From contig NZ_JAGWDK010000007.1 of the NCBI RefSeq assembly GCF_018398875.1, forward strand, positions 62,001 through 126,000: a stretch of 64,000 bases of DNA, written 5' to 3'. Under the pieces are notes generated by a model. That model did not search any database and was not told where the DNA came from. It was given only the letters and a program-made list of their open reading frames with translations. This DNA is from Bradyrhizobium sp. sGM-13 (GTDB lineage: Bacteria > Pseudomonadota > Alphaproteobacteria > Rhizobiales > Xanthobacteraceae). Of this stretch, positions 26,429-34,759 are shown piece after piece. Position 1 is the first letter of the stretch. Each line of letters starts with the position of its first letter. The translations under genes were made by a program, and so were the position numbers.

Positions 26429-26449
26429 CGCGACTTGAATTGACGCGAC
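26420..26449 (+). repeat. 15-base tandem duplication over a stop codon
   Basis: TTGAATTGACGCGAC is present twice in a row, at 26420-26434 and 26435-26449. The first copy contains the TGA stop of the DsbD-N-like gene. The second copy carries no coding role. Confidence 0.8.
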
Positions 26450-26530
26450 CTGCCGACCCTGCGGACGTGCTCAGCCGCGCCACGATGCCGCAAGGTGTTT
26501 CCACCGGGTGCAGCGACGCTTTCCAGTCAA

Positions 26531-26558
26531 AGGAGAGCCGGCGCTTGGCAGCTCTCCT
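26531..26558. terminator. Possible bidirectional terminator hairpin
   Basis: AGGAGAGC and GCTCTCCT form an 8-pair stem with a 12-base loop between two convergent genes. The minus-strand side is followed by TTTG only, so termination may be weak. Confidence 0.35.
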
Positions 26559-26578
26559 CTTCAGCAACGTGTGTCCTC

Positions 26579-26851
26579 CTAGCTCTTCTGGCCGCTCATC
26601 TGCTGAGCGCGCATATAGCTCTTGCAGGCACTACGCATGTCGCCCTTTGACATGGCGGTATTCGCCGCACCCAACTCTTTCATCATCGCAAATTTGCCGG
26701 GGCTATCAGGCATAGCGTTACTGGACGCGACGAGCTTGGCCATGTTCTCGCTTGTGCAACCCGTCTTCTGGGCAGCAGCCTTCTGGGCAGAAGCCGGGCT
26801 GACAGCCAGCGCGGTGGTGATCGTTACAGCGGTGACAAACAGCAGTTTCAT
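26579..26851 (-). CDS. Small exported hypothetical protein
   Basis: 90 residues from the ATG at 26849-26851, preceded by GGGGAGGA. A signal peptide (KLLFVTAVTITTALAVSPASA) is followed by a short mature protein of about 65 residues with two Cys (in TGCTSENM and SACKSYMRA) that could form a disulfide between helices. No family was recognised. A frame extension to 26890 is possible but would bury the signal peptide. Confidence 0.7.
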   Translation of the reverse strand: MKLLFVTAVTITTALAVSPASAQKAAAQKTGCTSENMAKLVASSNAMPDSPGKFAMMKELGAANTAMSKGDMRSACKSYMRAQQMSGQKS

Positions 26852-26941
26852 ATTTTTCCTCCCCGGCCGCACCATGCGGCCGAAGCTCAAGTTATAAAAA
26901 GCCAGAAAAGTTCCGCAACCCCGGGACCAACCAGCATGAAG

Positions 26942-27094
26942 CTACGAAACCGGGGATAGCTGCACGGCTGGCGGGGGCCTGTGGGTCGGTATGGGATCGG
27001 GTGCGTTGATGAGATAAAGCGCGCCGGCCACCAGCATGATGGCAGCGATCACCAATCCCAACATGGCCAGGACCAGATCATTCGGATCATCCAT
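26942..27094 (-). CDS. Small single-pass membrane protein
   Basis: 50 residues from the ATG at 27092-27094: MDDPNDLVLAMLGLVIAAIM and on through LVAGALYLI is one membrane helix, with a Pro-rich tail. Function unknown. An exact EcfG-type promoter motif (27251-27275, minus strand) lies about 155 bases upstream with no other minus-strand gene between, so it may be a general stress membrane peptide. Longer in-frame extensions overlap a direct repeat and look non-coding. Confidence 0.6.
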   Translation of the reverse strand: MDDPNDLVLAMLGLVIAAIMLVAGALYLINAPDPIPTHRPPPAVQLSPVS

Positions 27095-27140
27095 CTCGCG
27101 GCCCGGACATGCGGGCGTTCGGGTGCGATGGCAGCCATCG

Positions 27141-27236
27141 CCTTTGGCTATCCGCGCGAGCGCCTGTAACGAATAACGGCGGGTCCGAAGACCTTTGGCT
27201 ATCCGCGACATGCGCCGTTGTGAACGGCGGGCGATG
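27141..27236 (+). repeat. Imperfect 51-base tandem repeat
   Basis: CCTTTGGCTATCCGCG occurs at 27141 and again at 27192, exactly 51 bases apart, and each copy continues to an AACGGCGGG segment after a diverged middle. It lies in the leader between the EcfG-type promoter and the small membrane gene at 26942-27094. Confidence 0.7.
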
Positions 27237-27250
27237 GCTCCGCGGCATCA

Positions 27251-27275
27251 AACGACGGCCCAGCCGTTTTGTTCC
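27251..27275 (-). promoter_or_regulatory. EcfG-type promoter (GGAAC-N16-CGTT)
   Basis: On the minus strand GGAAC (27275-27271) and CGTT (27254-27251) are 16 bases apart, the exact consensus for EcfG general stress sigma factors. The next minus-strand gene is the small membrane protein at 26942-27094. The rest of the interval 27095-27497 holds the 51-base repeat and no recognised gene. Confidence 0.65.
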
Positions 27276-27497
27276 TGACTTCGTCGTTTCGTGGCACCCC
27301 GACCAAGCAGCTCAGGGTTCGAGCCGTCCCGGAGCGATCAGCGGCAGGGGGCGAATTCAACTGGTCGCCGCGACGTGCCTTCGCGCCCAGCCATGGTCGG
27401 TGGCGGCTCCTGACCGTGCGCTAAACAAAAATTTCGCTGACCTCTTGAACCCTATTTTTGTGCTCCTCAGATCATTTTCCGCGCCGGAGGCGCTTCG

Positions 27498-27578
27498 ATG
27501 CCGCAGACGGCGCACATCCAAATCCGGAGCCCCGGTTTGCAGGCCCGGCGACGCAATCGTCAAACGAGGAAAGGATAG
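27498..27578 (+). CDS. Possible very small basic peptide
   Basis: 26 codons from an ATG with GGAGG seven bases upstream, ending at TAG 27576-27578. The peptide is highly basic (ending RRRNRQTRKG). It is followed 24 bases later by another small gene. The ribosome site is the main support; there is no family. It could be a leader peptide for the following two genes or a chance frame. Confidence 0.3.
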   Translation: MPQTAHIQIRSPGLQARRRNRQTRKG

Positions 27579-27602
27579 ATCGGTAAACCACGGGAGCTTG
27601 AG

Positions 27603-27722
27603 ATGAGCACCTCTGTTCAGCGAAGGCCGCGCAAGGGCGGATCGCTTGTTCTGGACTGGCTCATGGTCGCAATGAGCTTCGCAACGATCGCTTGGATCAG
27701 TTTTCGAACGATAGGAGGATGA
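27603..27722 (+). CDS. Small single-pass membrane protein
   Basis: 39 residues: a basic N-terminus MSTSVQRRPRKGGSLVLD followed by a helix WLMVAMSFATIAWISF and a short tail. GGGAG precedes the ATG. The stop lies one base before the ATG of the next gene, whose GGAGG ribosome site is inside the last codons, so translation is probably coupled. Too small for family assignment. Confidence 0.5.
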   Translation: MSTSVQRRPRKGGSLVLDWLMVAMSFATIAWISFRTIGG

Positions 27723-27723
27723 T

Positions 27724-28071
27724 ATGATCACTGATCACACCATTGTCTCCGCTCGGGCGGAGCAACGCAAAAAGGCCGTCGAAGATCGCCGCTTCATCCG
27801 GCGATTGATCGCAGCTTTCACTGGCGCGGCATTGGCCATGCCGGCGCTGGCAGCCTGGGGAATCGATAGTCCGCATACCCAGCAGCCTTCCGATCGCGCC
27901 GCGACTCCGATCATCTTGCCGCCAATTCCCTACCTCGATTCCATCCCCTGGATGCAGTGGAACGTCAACACCAACGCGTCCAAGACCGACCTCCTGCTGT
28001 CGCCGACGTTGCGGTGGGGAATTGGACTGACACCAGAGCCGCAGGATAAGCAGAAGCTGACGGCTAATTGA
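27724..28071 (+). CDS. Hypothetical exported protein
   Basis: 115 residues. A charged N-terminal 30 residues precedes a hydrophobic segment LIAAFTGAALAMPALAAWGI that may be a late signal peptide. A Pro-rich mature region follows, ending in a strand-like NASKTDLLLSPTLRWGIGL. No family was recognised. GGAGG lies six bases before the ATG, within the end of the preceding small membrane gene, and the two form an operon. Confidence 0.65.
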   Translation: MITDHTIVSARAEQRKKAVEDRRFIRRLIAAFTGAALAMPALAAWGIDSPHTQQPSDRAATPIILPPIPYLDSIPWMQWNVNTNASKTDLLLSPTLRWGIGLTPEPQDKQKLTAN

Positions 28072-28301
28072 GCCAAGTCTCTCCGGATGCGATTTGCGGT
28101 TGCTCGCGCAGATCGCATCCATCTGCAGCGGCGCGATACAAGCTATTCCTGGTAGGGCATGACCGCGGAGCGGCGTCGGTCGGCCCGAAAGCCACTCATA
28201 TCGGTCCCTGCACATCACGGGCACCCAACCGAATCTTAACGAATGGTTGATATATCCGATCGTCGCCGCCACCTCGCGGCGCGTTTCGGGGATGTACCGT
28301 C

Positions 28302-29669
28302 GTGGCCGTAATGGATTCGCAATCCACAACCGCTCCGCCTGGTGGCGTGATCGCGCGCCTGCGTGCGCTGCTTGGCGGCTCCAGTGAAGCCTCCGTTACA
28401 AAGCGGCTGGCCGGCACGATCTTCGTGATCCGCGTCTTCAGCGCAGCACTTGCCTATTTCTCGCAGATCCTGCTGGCGCGCTGGATGGGCGGCTCGGACT
28501 ATGGCGTCTATGTCTATGTCTGGACCTGGGTGCTGCTGCTCGGCAGCATGATGGATTTCGGCATCTCGGCGTCCGCGCAGAAGATCATTCCGGAATATCG
28601 TACACGCGGCGAGCATGCGCTGCTGCGCGGCTTTCTCTCCGGCAGCCGATGGATGACGTTCGCAGTCTCCTCCATCGTCTCGCTGCTGCTGGCGGGCGCG
28701 GTGAAGGGATTATCGCCGTGGATCGACGGCAACGCGATCGTTCCCCTCTACATCGGTTGCCTGACACTGCCGGCGTTCGTCGTCGCCAACACCCAGGACG
28801 GCATCGCCCGCTCGCATGACTGGATGCGGCTTGGCCTGGTGCCGCAGTTCATCGTGCGCCAGTCGCTGATCATTGGCCTGACCGCCGGCGCCTTCGTGCT
28901 CGGCTTCAATCTCGGTGCCACCGCCGCGATGTGGGCCAGCGCCGCGGCGGTATGGATCGCGATGATCGGCCAGATGATCGTGCTCAATCGCAAGCTCGGC
29001 GGCCATATCGACCCCGGCCCCCGGGCCTATGACTTCCGCGGCTGGCTCGCGGTCTCGCTGCCGATCCTGCTGGTAGAGAGCTTTTATCTGCTGTTGTCCT
29101 ACACCGACGTACTGGTGCTGCAGCAATTCCGCTCCTCGGAAGAGGTCGGCGTCTACTTTGCCGTGGTGAAGACGCTGGCGCTGGTCTCCTTCATTCACTA
29201 CGCGATGGGGGCTTCGACTGCGCATCGCTTTGCCGAGTATCACGCGCAGGGCGATAAGCCGCGGCTGTCGGCCTATGTGGCGCATGCGATTCAGTGGACG
29301 TTCTGGCCGTCGCTCGGCGCAACTGTTCTGCTGCTGGCGCTGGGCAAGCCGCTATTGTCGTTGTTCGGACCGCAATTCGTCGTCGGCTATGACATCATGT
29401 TCATTGCAGCGATTGGCCTTGTGGTGCGTTCCGCCATCGGCCCGGTCGAGCGGCTCCTGAATATGCTCGGCCATCAGCACATCTGCGCGCTGGCCTATGC
29501 GCTCGCCTTCGTCATGAACGTTGTGCTGTGCCTCGTCCTGGTGCCCGACTTCGGCGGCCATGGCGCGGCAGCGGCGACCTCGATCTCGCTGACGTTCGAG
29601 ACGGTGCTGCTGTTCTGGATCGTGCGCCGGCGGCTCGGACTGCGCGTGCTGGCGTTCGGGAAGCGTTGA
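28302..29669 (+). CDS. Polysaccharide flippase, Wzx/MATE-like
   Basis: 455 residues with about 12-14 membrane helices starting near residue 35 (LAGTIFVIRVFSAALAYFSQ). The segment ARWMGGSDYGVYVYVWTW is the usual first-loop motif of the polysaccharide biosynthesis (oligosaccharide flippase) family. It should move lipid-linked sugar repeat units across the inner membrane. No glycosyltransferases are adjacent, so the cargo is unknown. The GTG at 28302 has GGGGA eight bases upstream; the ATG at 28311 is the alternative. Confidence 0.85.
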   Translation: MAVMDSQSTTAPPGGVIARLRALLGGSSEASVTKRLAGTIFVIRVFSAALAYFSQILLARWMGGSDYGVYVYVWTWVLLLGSMMDFGISASAQKIIPEYRTRGEHALLRGFLSGSRWMTFAVSSIVSLLLAGAVKGLSPWIDGNAIVPLYIGCLTLPAFVVANTQDGIARSHDWMRLGLVPQFIVRQSLIIGLTAGAFVLGFNLGATAAMWASAAAVWIAMIGQMIVLNRKLGGHIDPGPRAYDFRGWLAVSLPILLVESFYLLLSYTDVLVLQQFRSSEEVGVYFAVVKTLALVSFIHYAMGASTAHRFAEYHAQGDKPRLSAYVAHAIQWTFWPSLGATVLLLALGKPLLSLFGPQFVVGYDIMFIAAIGLVVRSAIGPVERLLNMLGHQHICALAYALAFVMNVVLCLVLVPDFGGHGAAAATSISLTFETVLLFWIVRRRLGLRVLAFGKR

Positions 29670-30038
29670 TCCTGTAGGCCACTGGAGCGGTTGGAAGACG
29701 GCCGCCTGCACCTCAAGTCCGTGTCGTAACCGTCCTGCGTTATCCGTTTCCGGATTTTCTATCGTTTGCGCAAGGACACGATCGATATCCTGCACATCCG
29801 ACAACGTCGCGACGGCCCGTTAACGAGGTTGACCAGCAGGGCCCCGCCAGGCGGCCGACGGCATCGGCGAGGCAGGATACCGGTTTCGCTCTGCACCGCC
29901 AAATTGGGGAAAATAACCACCGGATTCCCATGTGCGCATGAAATATTCTTATTTCACCCGATGCGCCGCCATCGATAGGACGTTTATCCCCTGCGTTGAT
30001 ATATACCCGCACATGCCAAATGGAACTTGCACCCGGAA
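29670..30038. other. Intergenic region without a recognised gene
   Basis: About 370 bases between two rightward genes. I see no conserved protein fragment, repeat family or terminator with a good T-run. The AT-richer stretch near 29900-30010 may hold the promoter of the TSUP gene. Confidence 0.45.
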
Positions 30039-30869
30039 ATGATTGATCCGCTTTACGTTGCCTCGGGATTCGGCGTCGGCCTGCTCGTCGGGATGACTGG
30101 TGTCGGCGGCGGCTCGCTGATGACGCCGTTGCTGATTCTGCTATTCGGCATCCACCCGTCGACCGCTGTCGGCACCGACCTTCTATATGCCGCTGCCACC
30201 AAGACGGGCGGCAGCTTGGTGCATGGCTTTGCACGCAGCATCCACTGGCCGGCAGTGATGCGCCTTGCCAGCGGCAGCATCCCGGCAAGCGTCGTTACCT
30301 TGCTCGTGCTGTGGCAACTCGAGCTCAAGGGGGAGGCCGCGCGCAGCCTGGTCAATCTGGTGCTGTGCTTCGCGCTCCTCCTCACGGCGACATCGTTGAT
30401 CTTCCGCAGGGCGATCATGGATCACTATCGCCGGCGCATGGAAGGGTTCGATGCCGCGGCGACCGGCCGCGCGACCGTGATGGTCGGCGTGGCGCTCGGT
30501 GTGCTGGTCTCGATTTCATCCGTCGGCGCCGGCGCCGTCGGCGTCACTGCGCTCTTGCTGCTCTATCCGCGCCTCCCGATGGCGAGCATTGTCGGCTCCG
30601 ACATCGCGCATGCGGTGCCGCTGACGCTGGTGGCCGGCATCGGACATTGGGCGCTGGGTTCGGTCGATTGGGCGCTGATGGGTGTGCTGTTGATCGGATC
30701 GTTGCCCGGCATCGTGATCGGGAGCTACTGCGCGGTTCGCGTGCCGGAGACGGTGCTGAGGGTGGTGCTGGCCTCGGTGCTGATTCTGGTGGCCAGCAAA
30801 CTCGGCTTCAACGAGTTGCATTTTTCGCAGGCGAGTATCGCAGCCGTGACCGGGAGCGTCGCCCATTAG
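30039..30869 (+). CDS. TSUP-family permease (TauE/SafE-like)
   Basis: 276 residues with eight predicted helices in two halves. Each half starts with the Gly-rich motif of TauE/SafE proteins: GFGVGLLVGMTGVGGGSLMT and GVALGVLVSISSVGAGAVGV. Family members export or import sulfite, sulfoacetate, taurine products or other small anions. The sulfate-assimilation locus is a few kilobases downstream, which is suggestive but not proof of a sulfur role. The ATG at 30039 is chosen; a TTG at 30027 would add four residues. Confidence 0.85.
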   Translation: MIDPLYVASGFGVGLLVGMTGVGGGSLMTPLLILLFGIHPSTAVGTDLLYAAATKTGGSLVHGFARSIHWPAVMRLASGSIPASVVTLLVLWQLELKGEAARSLVNLVLCFALLLTATSLIFRRAIMDHYRRRMEGFDAAATGRATVMVGVALGVLVSISSVGAGAVGVTALLLLYPRLPMASIVGSDIAHAVPLTLVAGIGHWALGSVDWALMGVLLIGSLPGIVIGSYCAVRVPETVLRVVLASVLILVASKLGFNELHFSQASIAAVTGSVAH

Positions 30870-30870
30870 C

Positions 30871-30970
30871 GCGTTTTCCAGCGAAGTGGACACCGGTTCG
30901 CGTTCAAGAAAACGCGTCAAACAAAAACCTGGAGCCCGGTTCTGATTCAATCAGAACCGAAAAGGCTCCA
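30871..30970. repeat. Palindromic intergenic repeat, family A
   Basis: GCGTTTTCCAGCGAAGTGGA, then CACCGGTTCGCG, AAGAAAACGCG and a perfect hairpin GGTTCTGATTCAATCAGAACC with GGAGCC / GGCTCC around it. Nearly identical to 20562-20657. It starts two bases after the TSUP stop and could terminate it. Confidence 0.85.
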
Positions 30971-31012
30971 GGCGCGCTTCCCGGGCCGTTCGAAATTCCT
31001 CGTTCGCAATTG

Positions 31013-31801
31013 CTATGCCGCGGTCCATCCGCCATCGATCGACAGATTGGCGCCGGTGATCTGGGCGGCATCGTCGCTGCACAGGTACAGCGCCAGTGCG
31101 GCGACCTGTTCGGAGGTCACGAACTCCTTGGTCGGCTGCGCCTCCAGCAACACGTCGTTGATGACCTGCTCCTTGGTCAGGTTGCGCGCCTTCATGGTGT
31201 CGGGAATCTGCTTTTCCACCAGCGGCGTCCAGACATAACCGGGGCTGATGCAGTTGCAGGTGATCTTGAACGTCGCAAGCTCCAGCGCCACCGTCTTGGT
31301 GAGACCGGCAATGCCGTGCTTGGCCGAGACATAGGCCGCCTTGAACGGCGACGCCACCAGCGAATGCGCGGAAGCCGTGTTGATGATACGGCCCCAGCCG
31401 CGCTTCTTCATGCCGGGGACTGCAGCGCGGATGCCGTAGAACGCCGATGACAGGTTGATGGCGATAATGGCTTCCCACTTCTCGGCCGGAAACTCCTCGA
31501 TCGGCGAGACGAACTGGATGCCGGCATTGTTGACGAGGATATCGACCGAACCAAACGTCTTCTCGCCAAGCGCGACCATTTCGGCAATCTCGGCGGGCTT
31601 GGTCATGTCGGCGGGCGAGTGCACGGCGCGGACCTTGAAGTCGGTCTCGATGCCGGAACGCTCGCGCTCGATATCGGCCGGCACGCCCATGCCGTTGAGC
31701 ACGACATTGGCGCCGGCGGCGGCAAAAGCGCGCGCGTAAGCCAATCCAATGCCGCTTGTCGAGCCGGTCACGACAGCGGTCTTGCCTTTTAACGTACCCA
31801 T
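31013..31801 (-). CDS. bdhA: 3-hydroxybutyrate dehydrogenase
   Basis: 262 residues, SDR family. TGSTSGIGLAYARAF is the cofactor motif, NNAGIQFV follows, and the catalytic Ser and Tyr-Lys are in NTASAHSLVAS and AAYVSAKHG. The SPGYVWTPLVEKQIPD segment is characteristic of D-3-hydroxybutyrate dehydrogenase, which oxidises hydroxybutyrate from polyhydroxybutyrate breakdown to acetoacetate with NAD. The ATG at 31799-31801 has AGGAG eight bases upstream. It lies five bases after the patatin stop, so the two are co-transcribed, consistent with storage-lipid turnover. Confidence 0.92.
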   Translation of the reverse strand: MGTLKGKTAVVTGSTSGIGLAYARAFAAAGANVVLNGMGVPADIERERSGIETDFKVRAVHSPADMTKPAEIAEMVALGEKTFGSVDILVNNAGIQFVSPIEEFPAEKWEAIIAINLSSAFYGIRAAVPGMKKRGWGRIINTASAHSLVASPFKAAYVSAKHGIAGLTKTVALELATFKITCNCISPGYVWTPLVEKQIPDTMKARNLTKEQVINDVLLEAQPTKEFVTSEQVAALALYLCSDDAAQITGANLSIDGGWTAA

Positions 31802-31806
31802 TCCAT

Positions 31807-32982
31807 TCACTCCTGCTTGCCTGCGGCGCTCTTCGAAACATCCCCCGTCATATCGTAGGCCATCATGGTCTGGCCGGATTGCGGACGCTCCAACACATCC
31901 TTGTGACGCATCGACAGATGAACGTCGCGGACGCCTGCGTTCCAGTGTTCGACCATGGCGACATGCGAAAAGTCGTAATCCTTGGATGACGTTTCGTAGT
32001 TCTTGCTCTTGTAGATCAGATGCACGACGGTGACGGTGTTTTCCTTGGCCGCGTTGCAGAGAACTGCCACCGACGGATCGTTCTTGAGATCATCGGGCAA
32101 CTTTCCGAGCAGCTCGCGCAGCGCCTTCCGCGCGTTGTGCACCTGCTTGTTCTTGTCGGTAGTCATGCGGGTGCGGCTGGAATAGCGGATGTCCTTTTCG
32201 CGCTCTGCGGCCTCCAGCAGCGACGTCGGCAATTCGCCGCGCGCGCTGAACAAATCGACTTGAAAGATCAGGAGATCGCGGTTGGATTCCTCACCCAGCA
32301 CGTAATCGAGCGGCGTGTTGGAAGCGATGCCGCCGTCCCAATAGTGCTCGCCTTCGATCTCGATGGAAGGAAAGCCGGGCGGCAGCGCGCCGGAGGCCAT
32401 GATGTGCTCCGGGCCAATCTTCTTGCCGCGCTTCCTGAAATCGAAATTGTCGAAGTATTTAAGGTTGCCCGAGGTTACTCCGACCGCGCCGACGCTGAGC
32501 CGCGTCTTCAGATCGTTGATGCGGTCGAAGTCGACCAGCCGCTCCAGCGTTTTCTTCAGCGGCGCAGTGTCATAATAGCTTTGCGATTGCCGGCTGCCCG
32601 GCGGCCACAAGGGTGCAGGTGGAATGCGCGGCGTGAAGAAGCCCGGTACGCCGAAGGTCGCAATCAGCGCGGCACTGGTCTCGTTGAACAGCGAGCGCGC
32701 GCGGTCGCCTGATGCGACGGGCTTCCATGGCACCGGAGATGACACCATCTCCCAAAATTCTTTCAGCCGATCGACGCGCTTTTCACCTTCGTTGCCGGCA
32801 ATGATCGCGGCATTGACGGAGCCGATCGAAATGCCCGCGATCCATTCAGGTTCGAACCCCGAGCGGCACAGCGCCTGAAAGGCACCCGCCTGATAGGAGC
32901 CGAGCGCGCCGCCCCCTTGCAGGACCAGCACACGCTGCGCTTTGGCGGGCGTGGTTGCCGGCGCGGTATCGGAATAATCCAT
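31807..32982 (-). CDS. Patatin-like phospholipase with DUF3734
   Basis: 391 residues. The patatin oxyanion motif GGGALGSYQAG (about 23), nucleophile GISIGS (about 50) and catalytic Asp in WDGGIASN (about 215) are intact, and a C-terminal DUF3734-type helical region follows. These are cytoplasmic acyl hydrolases. The same patatin-bdhA pair suggests a link to polyhydroxybutyrate granule or acyl ester turnover. The ATG at 32980-32982 is clear. It is the first gene of the two-gene operon. Confidence 0.88.
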   Translation of the reverse strand: MDYSDTAPATTPAKAQRVLVLQGGGALGSYQAGAFQALCRSGFEPEWIAGISIGSVNAAIIAGNEGEKRVDRLKEFWEMVSSPVPWKPVASGDRARSLFNETSAALIATFGVPGFFTPRIPPAPLWPPGSRQSQSYYDTAPLKKTLERLVDFDRINDLKTRLSVGAVGVTSGNLKYFDNFDFRKRGKKIGPEHIMASGALPPGFPSIEIEGEHYWDGGIASNTPLDYVLGEESNRDLLIFQVDLFSARGELPTSLLEAAEREKDIRYSSRTRMTTDKNKQVHNARKALRELLGKLPDDLKNDPSVAVLCNAAKENTVTVVHLIYKSKNYETSSKDYDFSHVAMVEHWNAGVRDVHLSMRHKDVLERPQSGQTMMAYDMTGDVSKSAAGKQE

Positions 32983-33119
32983 CGTGACCGTCGGCTAGTG
33001 GACAATGACCGGTGCACCGTGGCGGCAGTTCGCGACGGCGTCAATCAGGCAGGATCGAAGCAAGGATCACGCCGAGTTTATCGTTTTGTGAGAGGTCGAA
33101 GCCCGCATCCAGCGTTGCC

Positions 33120-33617
33120 TCAGGTTGATGCAAGGATCAGCGTCCAGAACACCTTGTATTTGGTGTTTGGAGCGTAAACCGCCGCGATGCCCAATTTTGT
33201 GACACCATTCTTGAGCATATTGGCCTTGTGCGGCGGCGAGTCGCGCCAGCCGGAAAAGGCTTCCGCCATCGTGTGATAGCCGGCCGAGATATTCTCGACG
33301 GCAAGCTTCGCCGGATAGCCTGAGGCCCCCAGCCGCTTCTCCAGCGGGCCCTTCACGTTGTGGTCCATCTTGTTGCGGGCCGCCATCGCCTGCGACTGCT
33401 GCTCCGCCAGCTTGATCAGATCGGGATCGACCACGACGGCGCCGAGGCCATTGTTCTGGCGATATTGCGAGATCAGAAGCGCCGCCGCCACAGGGTCGAG
33501 CGTGGCGCCGGGTTGGGCCATGTCGAGATACATGGCCGGCTGTTCCGGAATCTTGACGTCTGCCGAGCAGCCGGCAAGCAGCAATAGGCCGATAATGGCG
33601 GTGGTCGCCCGTTTCAC
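33120..33617 (-). CDS. CAP-domain (SCP-like) lipoprotein
   Basis: 165 residues with a lipoprotein signal (GLLLLAGC, Cys17). The mature part is a bacterial CAP/SCP domain: LISQYRQNNGLGAVVVDPDL, then QSQAMAARNKMDHNV, AVENISAGYHTMAEAFSGWR and SPPHKANML. The two His and Glu of the CAP cavity are visible. Bacterial CAP proteins are secreted or surface proteins of unclear activity. It is a single gene. Confidence 0.85.
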   Translation of the reverse strand: MKRATTAIIGLLLLAGCSADVKIPEQPAMYLDMAQPGATLDPVAAALLISQYRQNNGLGAVVVDPDLIKLAEQQSQAMAARNKMDHNVKGPLEKRLGASGYPAKLAVENISAGYHTMAEAFSGWRDSPPHKANMLKNGVTKLGIAAVYAPNTKYKVFWTLILAST

Positions 33618-33709
33618 TGAAAGAATCCCCCGAAGAAGCCCCTAAGCCTGGATGGCCGCTTGTTGCATACCAACCGTGGCTGAATGGTGAACGGGCCGTC
33701 GTTTCGACG

Positions 33710-34759
33710 TCATTCCTGCGCGGCAAAGATCCGGTAGCGGCGGGGTTGCAGGCTGATGATTTCGCCGGCCTGGAGTTCCCGGTCGCGGGGGGCGTCGATC
33801 TCGATCACAGTCTTGCCCTCCCCGCCCGTCAAGGCGATCTCCGCCCGCTGGATCGGGCCGAACGAGCGGACATGGCGCACCGCGCCCTCCAGCGAGCCGG
33901 TTCCGGCGGGCCCGATCTGCATGTCGTGGCGACGGACGAACAGCTTTGAGGCGCCGGAGGCTGCACCATCGGCGGCGATATTGAGCGGCCGGCCGCCGAG
34001 CCGCACCGAGCCGCCTGAGACCTCGACCGGCAGCACGATGGATTCGCCGATGAAGCCGTGGACAAAGGCGGTCGCCGGATTGTCATAGACGTCGCCTGGC
34101 GTGCCGATCTGCTCGATGCGCCCCTTGTCCATCACCACCACGCGGTTAGCGACTTCCAACGCCTCTTCCTGGTCGTGGGTGACGAAGATCGAAGTGACAT
34201 GGATTTCGGAATGCAGCGAGCGCAGCCATTGCCGCAGCTCTTTCCGCACCTTGGCGTCGAGCGCGCCGAAGGGCTCGTCGAGCAGGAGGATGCGCGGCTC
34301 GATCGCAAGCGCGCGTGCCAGCGCAATGCGCTGCCGTTGGCCGCCCGACAATTGGCTGGGATAGCGGTTTGCCAGCCAGTCGAGCTGCACCAGGTCGAGC
34401 AATTCCTTGACGCGGGCACGGATCGTGGCCTCGTCCTTGCGGACGGCGCGCGGCTGCACGCGCAAGCCGAAGGCGACGTTCTCGAACACCGTCATGTGGC
34501 GGAACAACGCGTAGTGCTGGAACACGAATCCGACATGGCGTTCGCTGGCGCCGTGGCCGAGCGCATCCTCGCCATCGATCCGCACCTCGCCCGCATCGGG
34601 CCAGTCGAGGCCCGCGATAATCCGCAGCAGCGTGGTCTTGCCCGACCCGGATGGGCCAAGCAGCGCCAGCAATTCGCCTTTGCCGACCTTCAGATCGACA
34701 TTGTCGAGGGCCGCGAACGCGCCGAATCTCTTGACGATGTTTTTGACTTCAATGGTCAC
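33710..34759 (-). CDS. cysA: Sulfate/thiosulfate ABC transporter ATPase
   Basis: 349 residues. Walker [10 protein letters not shown], signature [15 protein letters not shown], Walker [13 protein letters not shown] and H-loop VTHDQEEAL are intact, followed by a C-terminal TOBE-like beta domain from about 240. It powers sulfate import with CysT, CysW and the binding protein encoded upstream. It starts at a GTG (34757-34759) inside the end of cysW, an 11-base overlap, so translation is coupled. It is the last gene of the sulfur operon. Confidence 0.95.
   Translation of the reverse strand: MTIEVKNIVKRFGAFAALDNVDLKVGKGELLALLGPSGSGKTTLLRIIAGLDWPDAGEVRIDGEDALGHGASERHVGFVFQHYALFRHMTVFENVAFGLRVQPRAVRKDEATIRARVKELLDLVQLDWLANRYPSQLSGGQRQRIALARALAIEPRILLLDEPFGALDAKVRKELRQWLRSLHSEIHVTSIFVTHDQEEALEVANRVVVMDKGRIEQIGTPGDVYDNPATAFVHGFIGESIVLPVEVSGGSVRLGGRPLNIAADGAASGASKLFVRRHDMQIGPAGTGSLEGAVRHVRSFGPIQRAEIALTGGEGKTVIEIDAPRDRELQAGEIISLQPRRYRIFAAQE

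Noticed and set aside
27313..27330. A tRNA T-arm-like sequence GGGTTCGAGCCGTCCC
   Set aside because: The flanking bases do not form the acceptor, D or anticodon stems. There is no tRNA and no attachment-site context.
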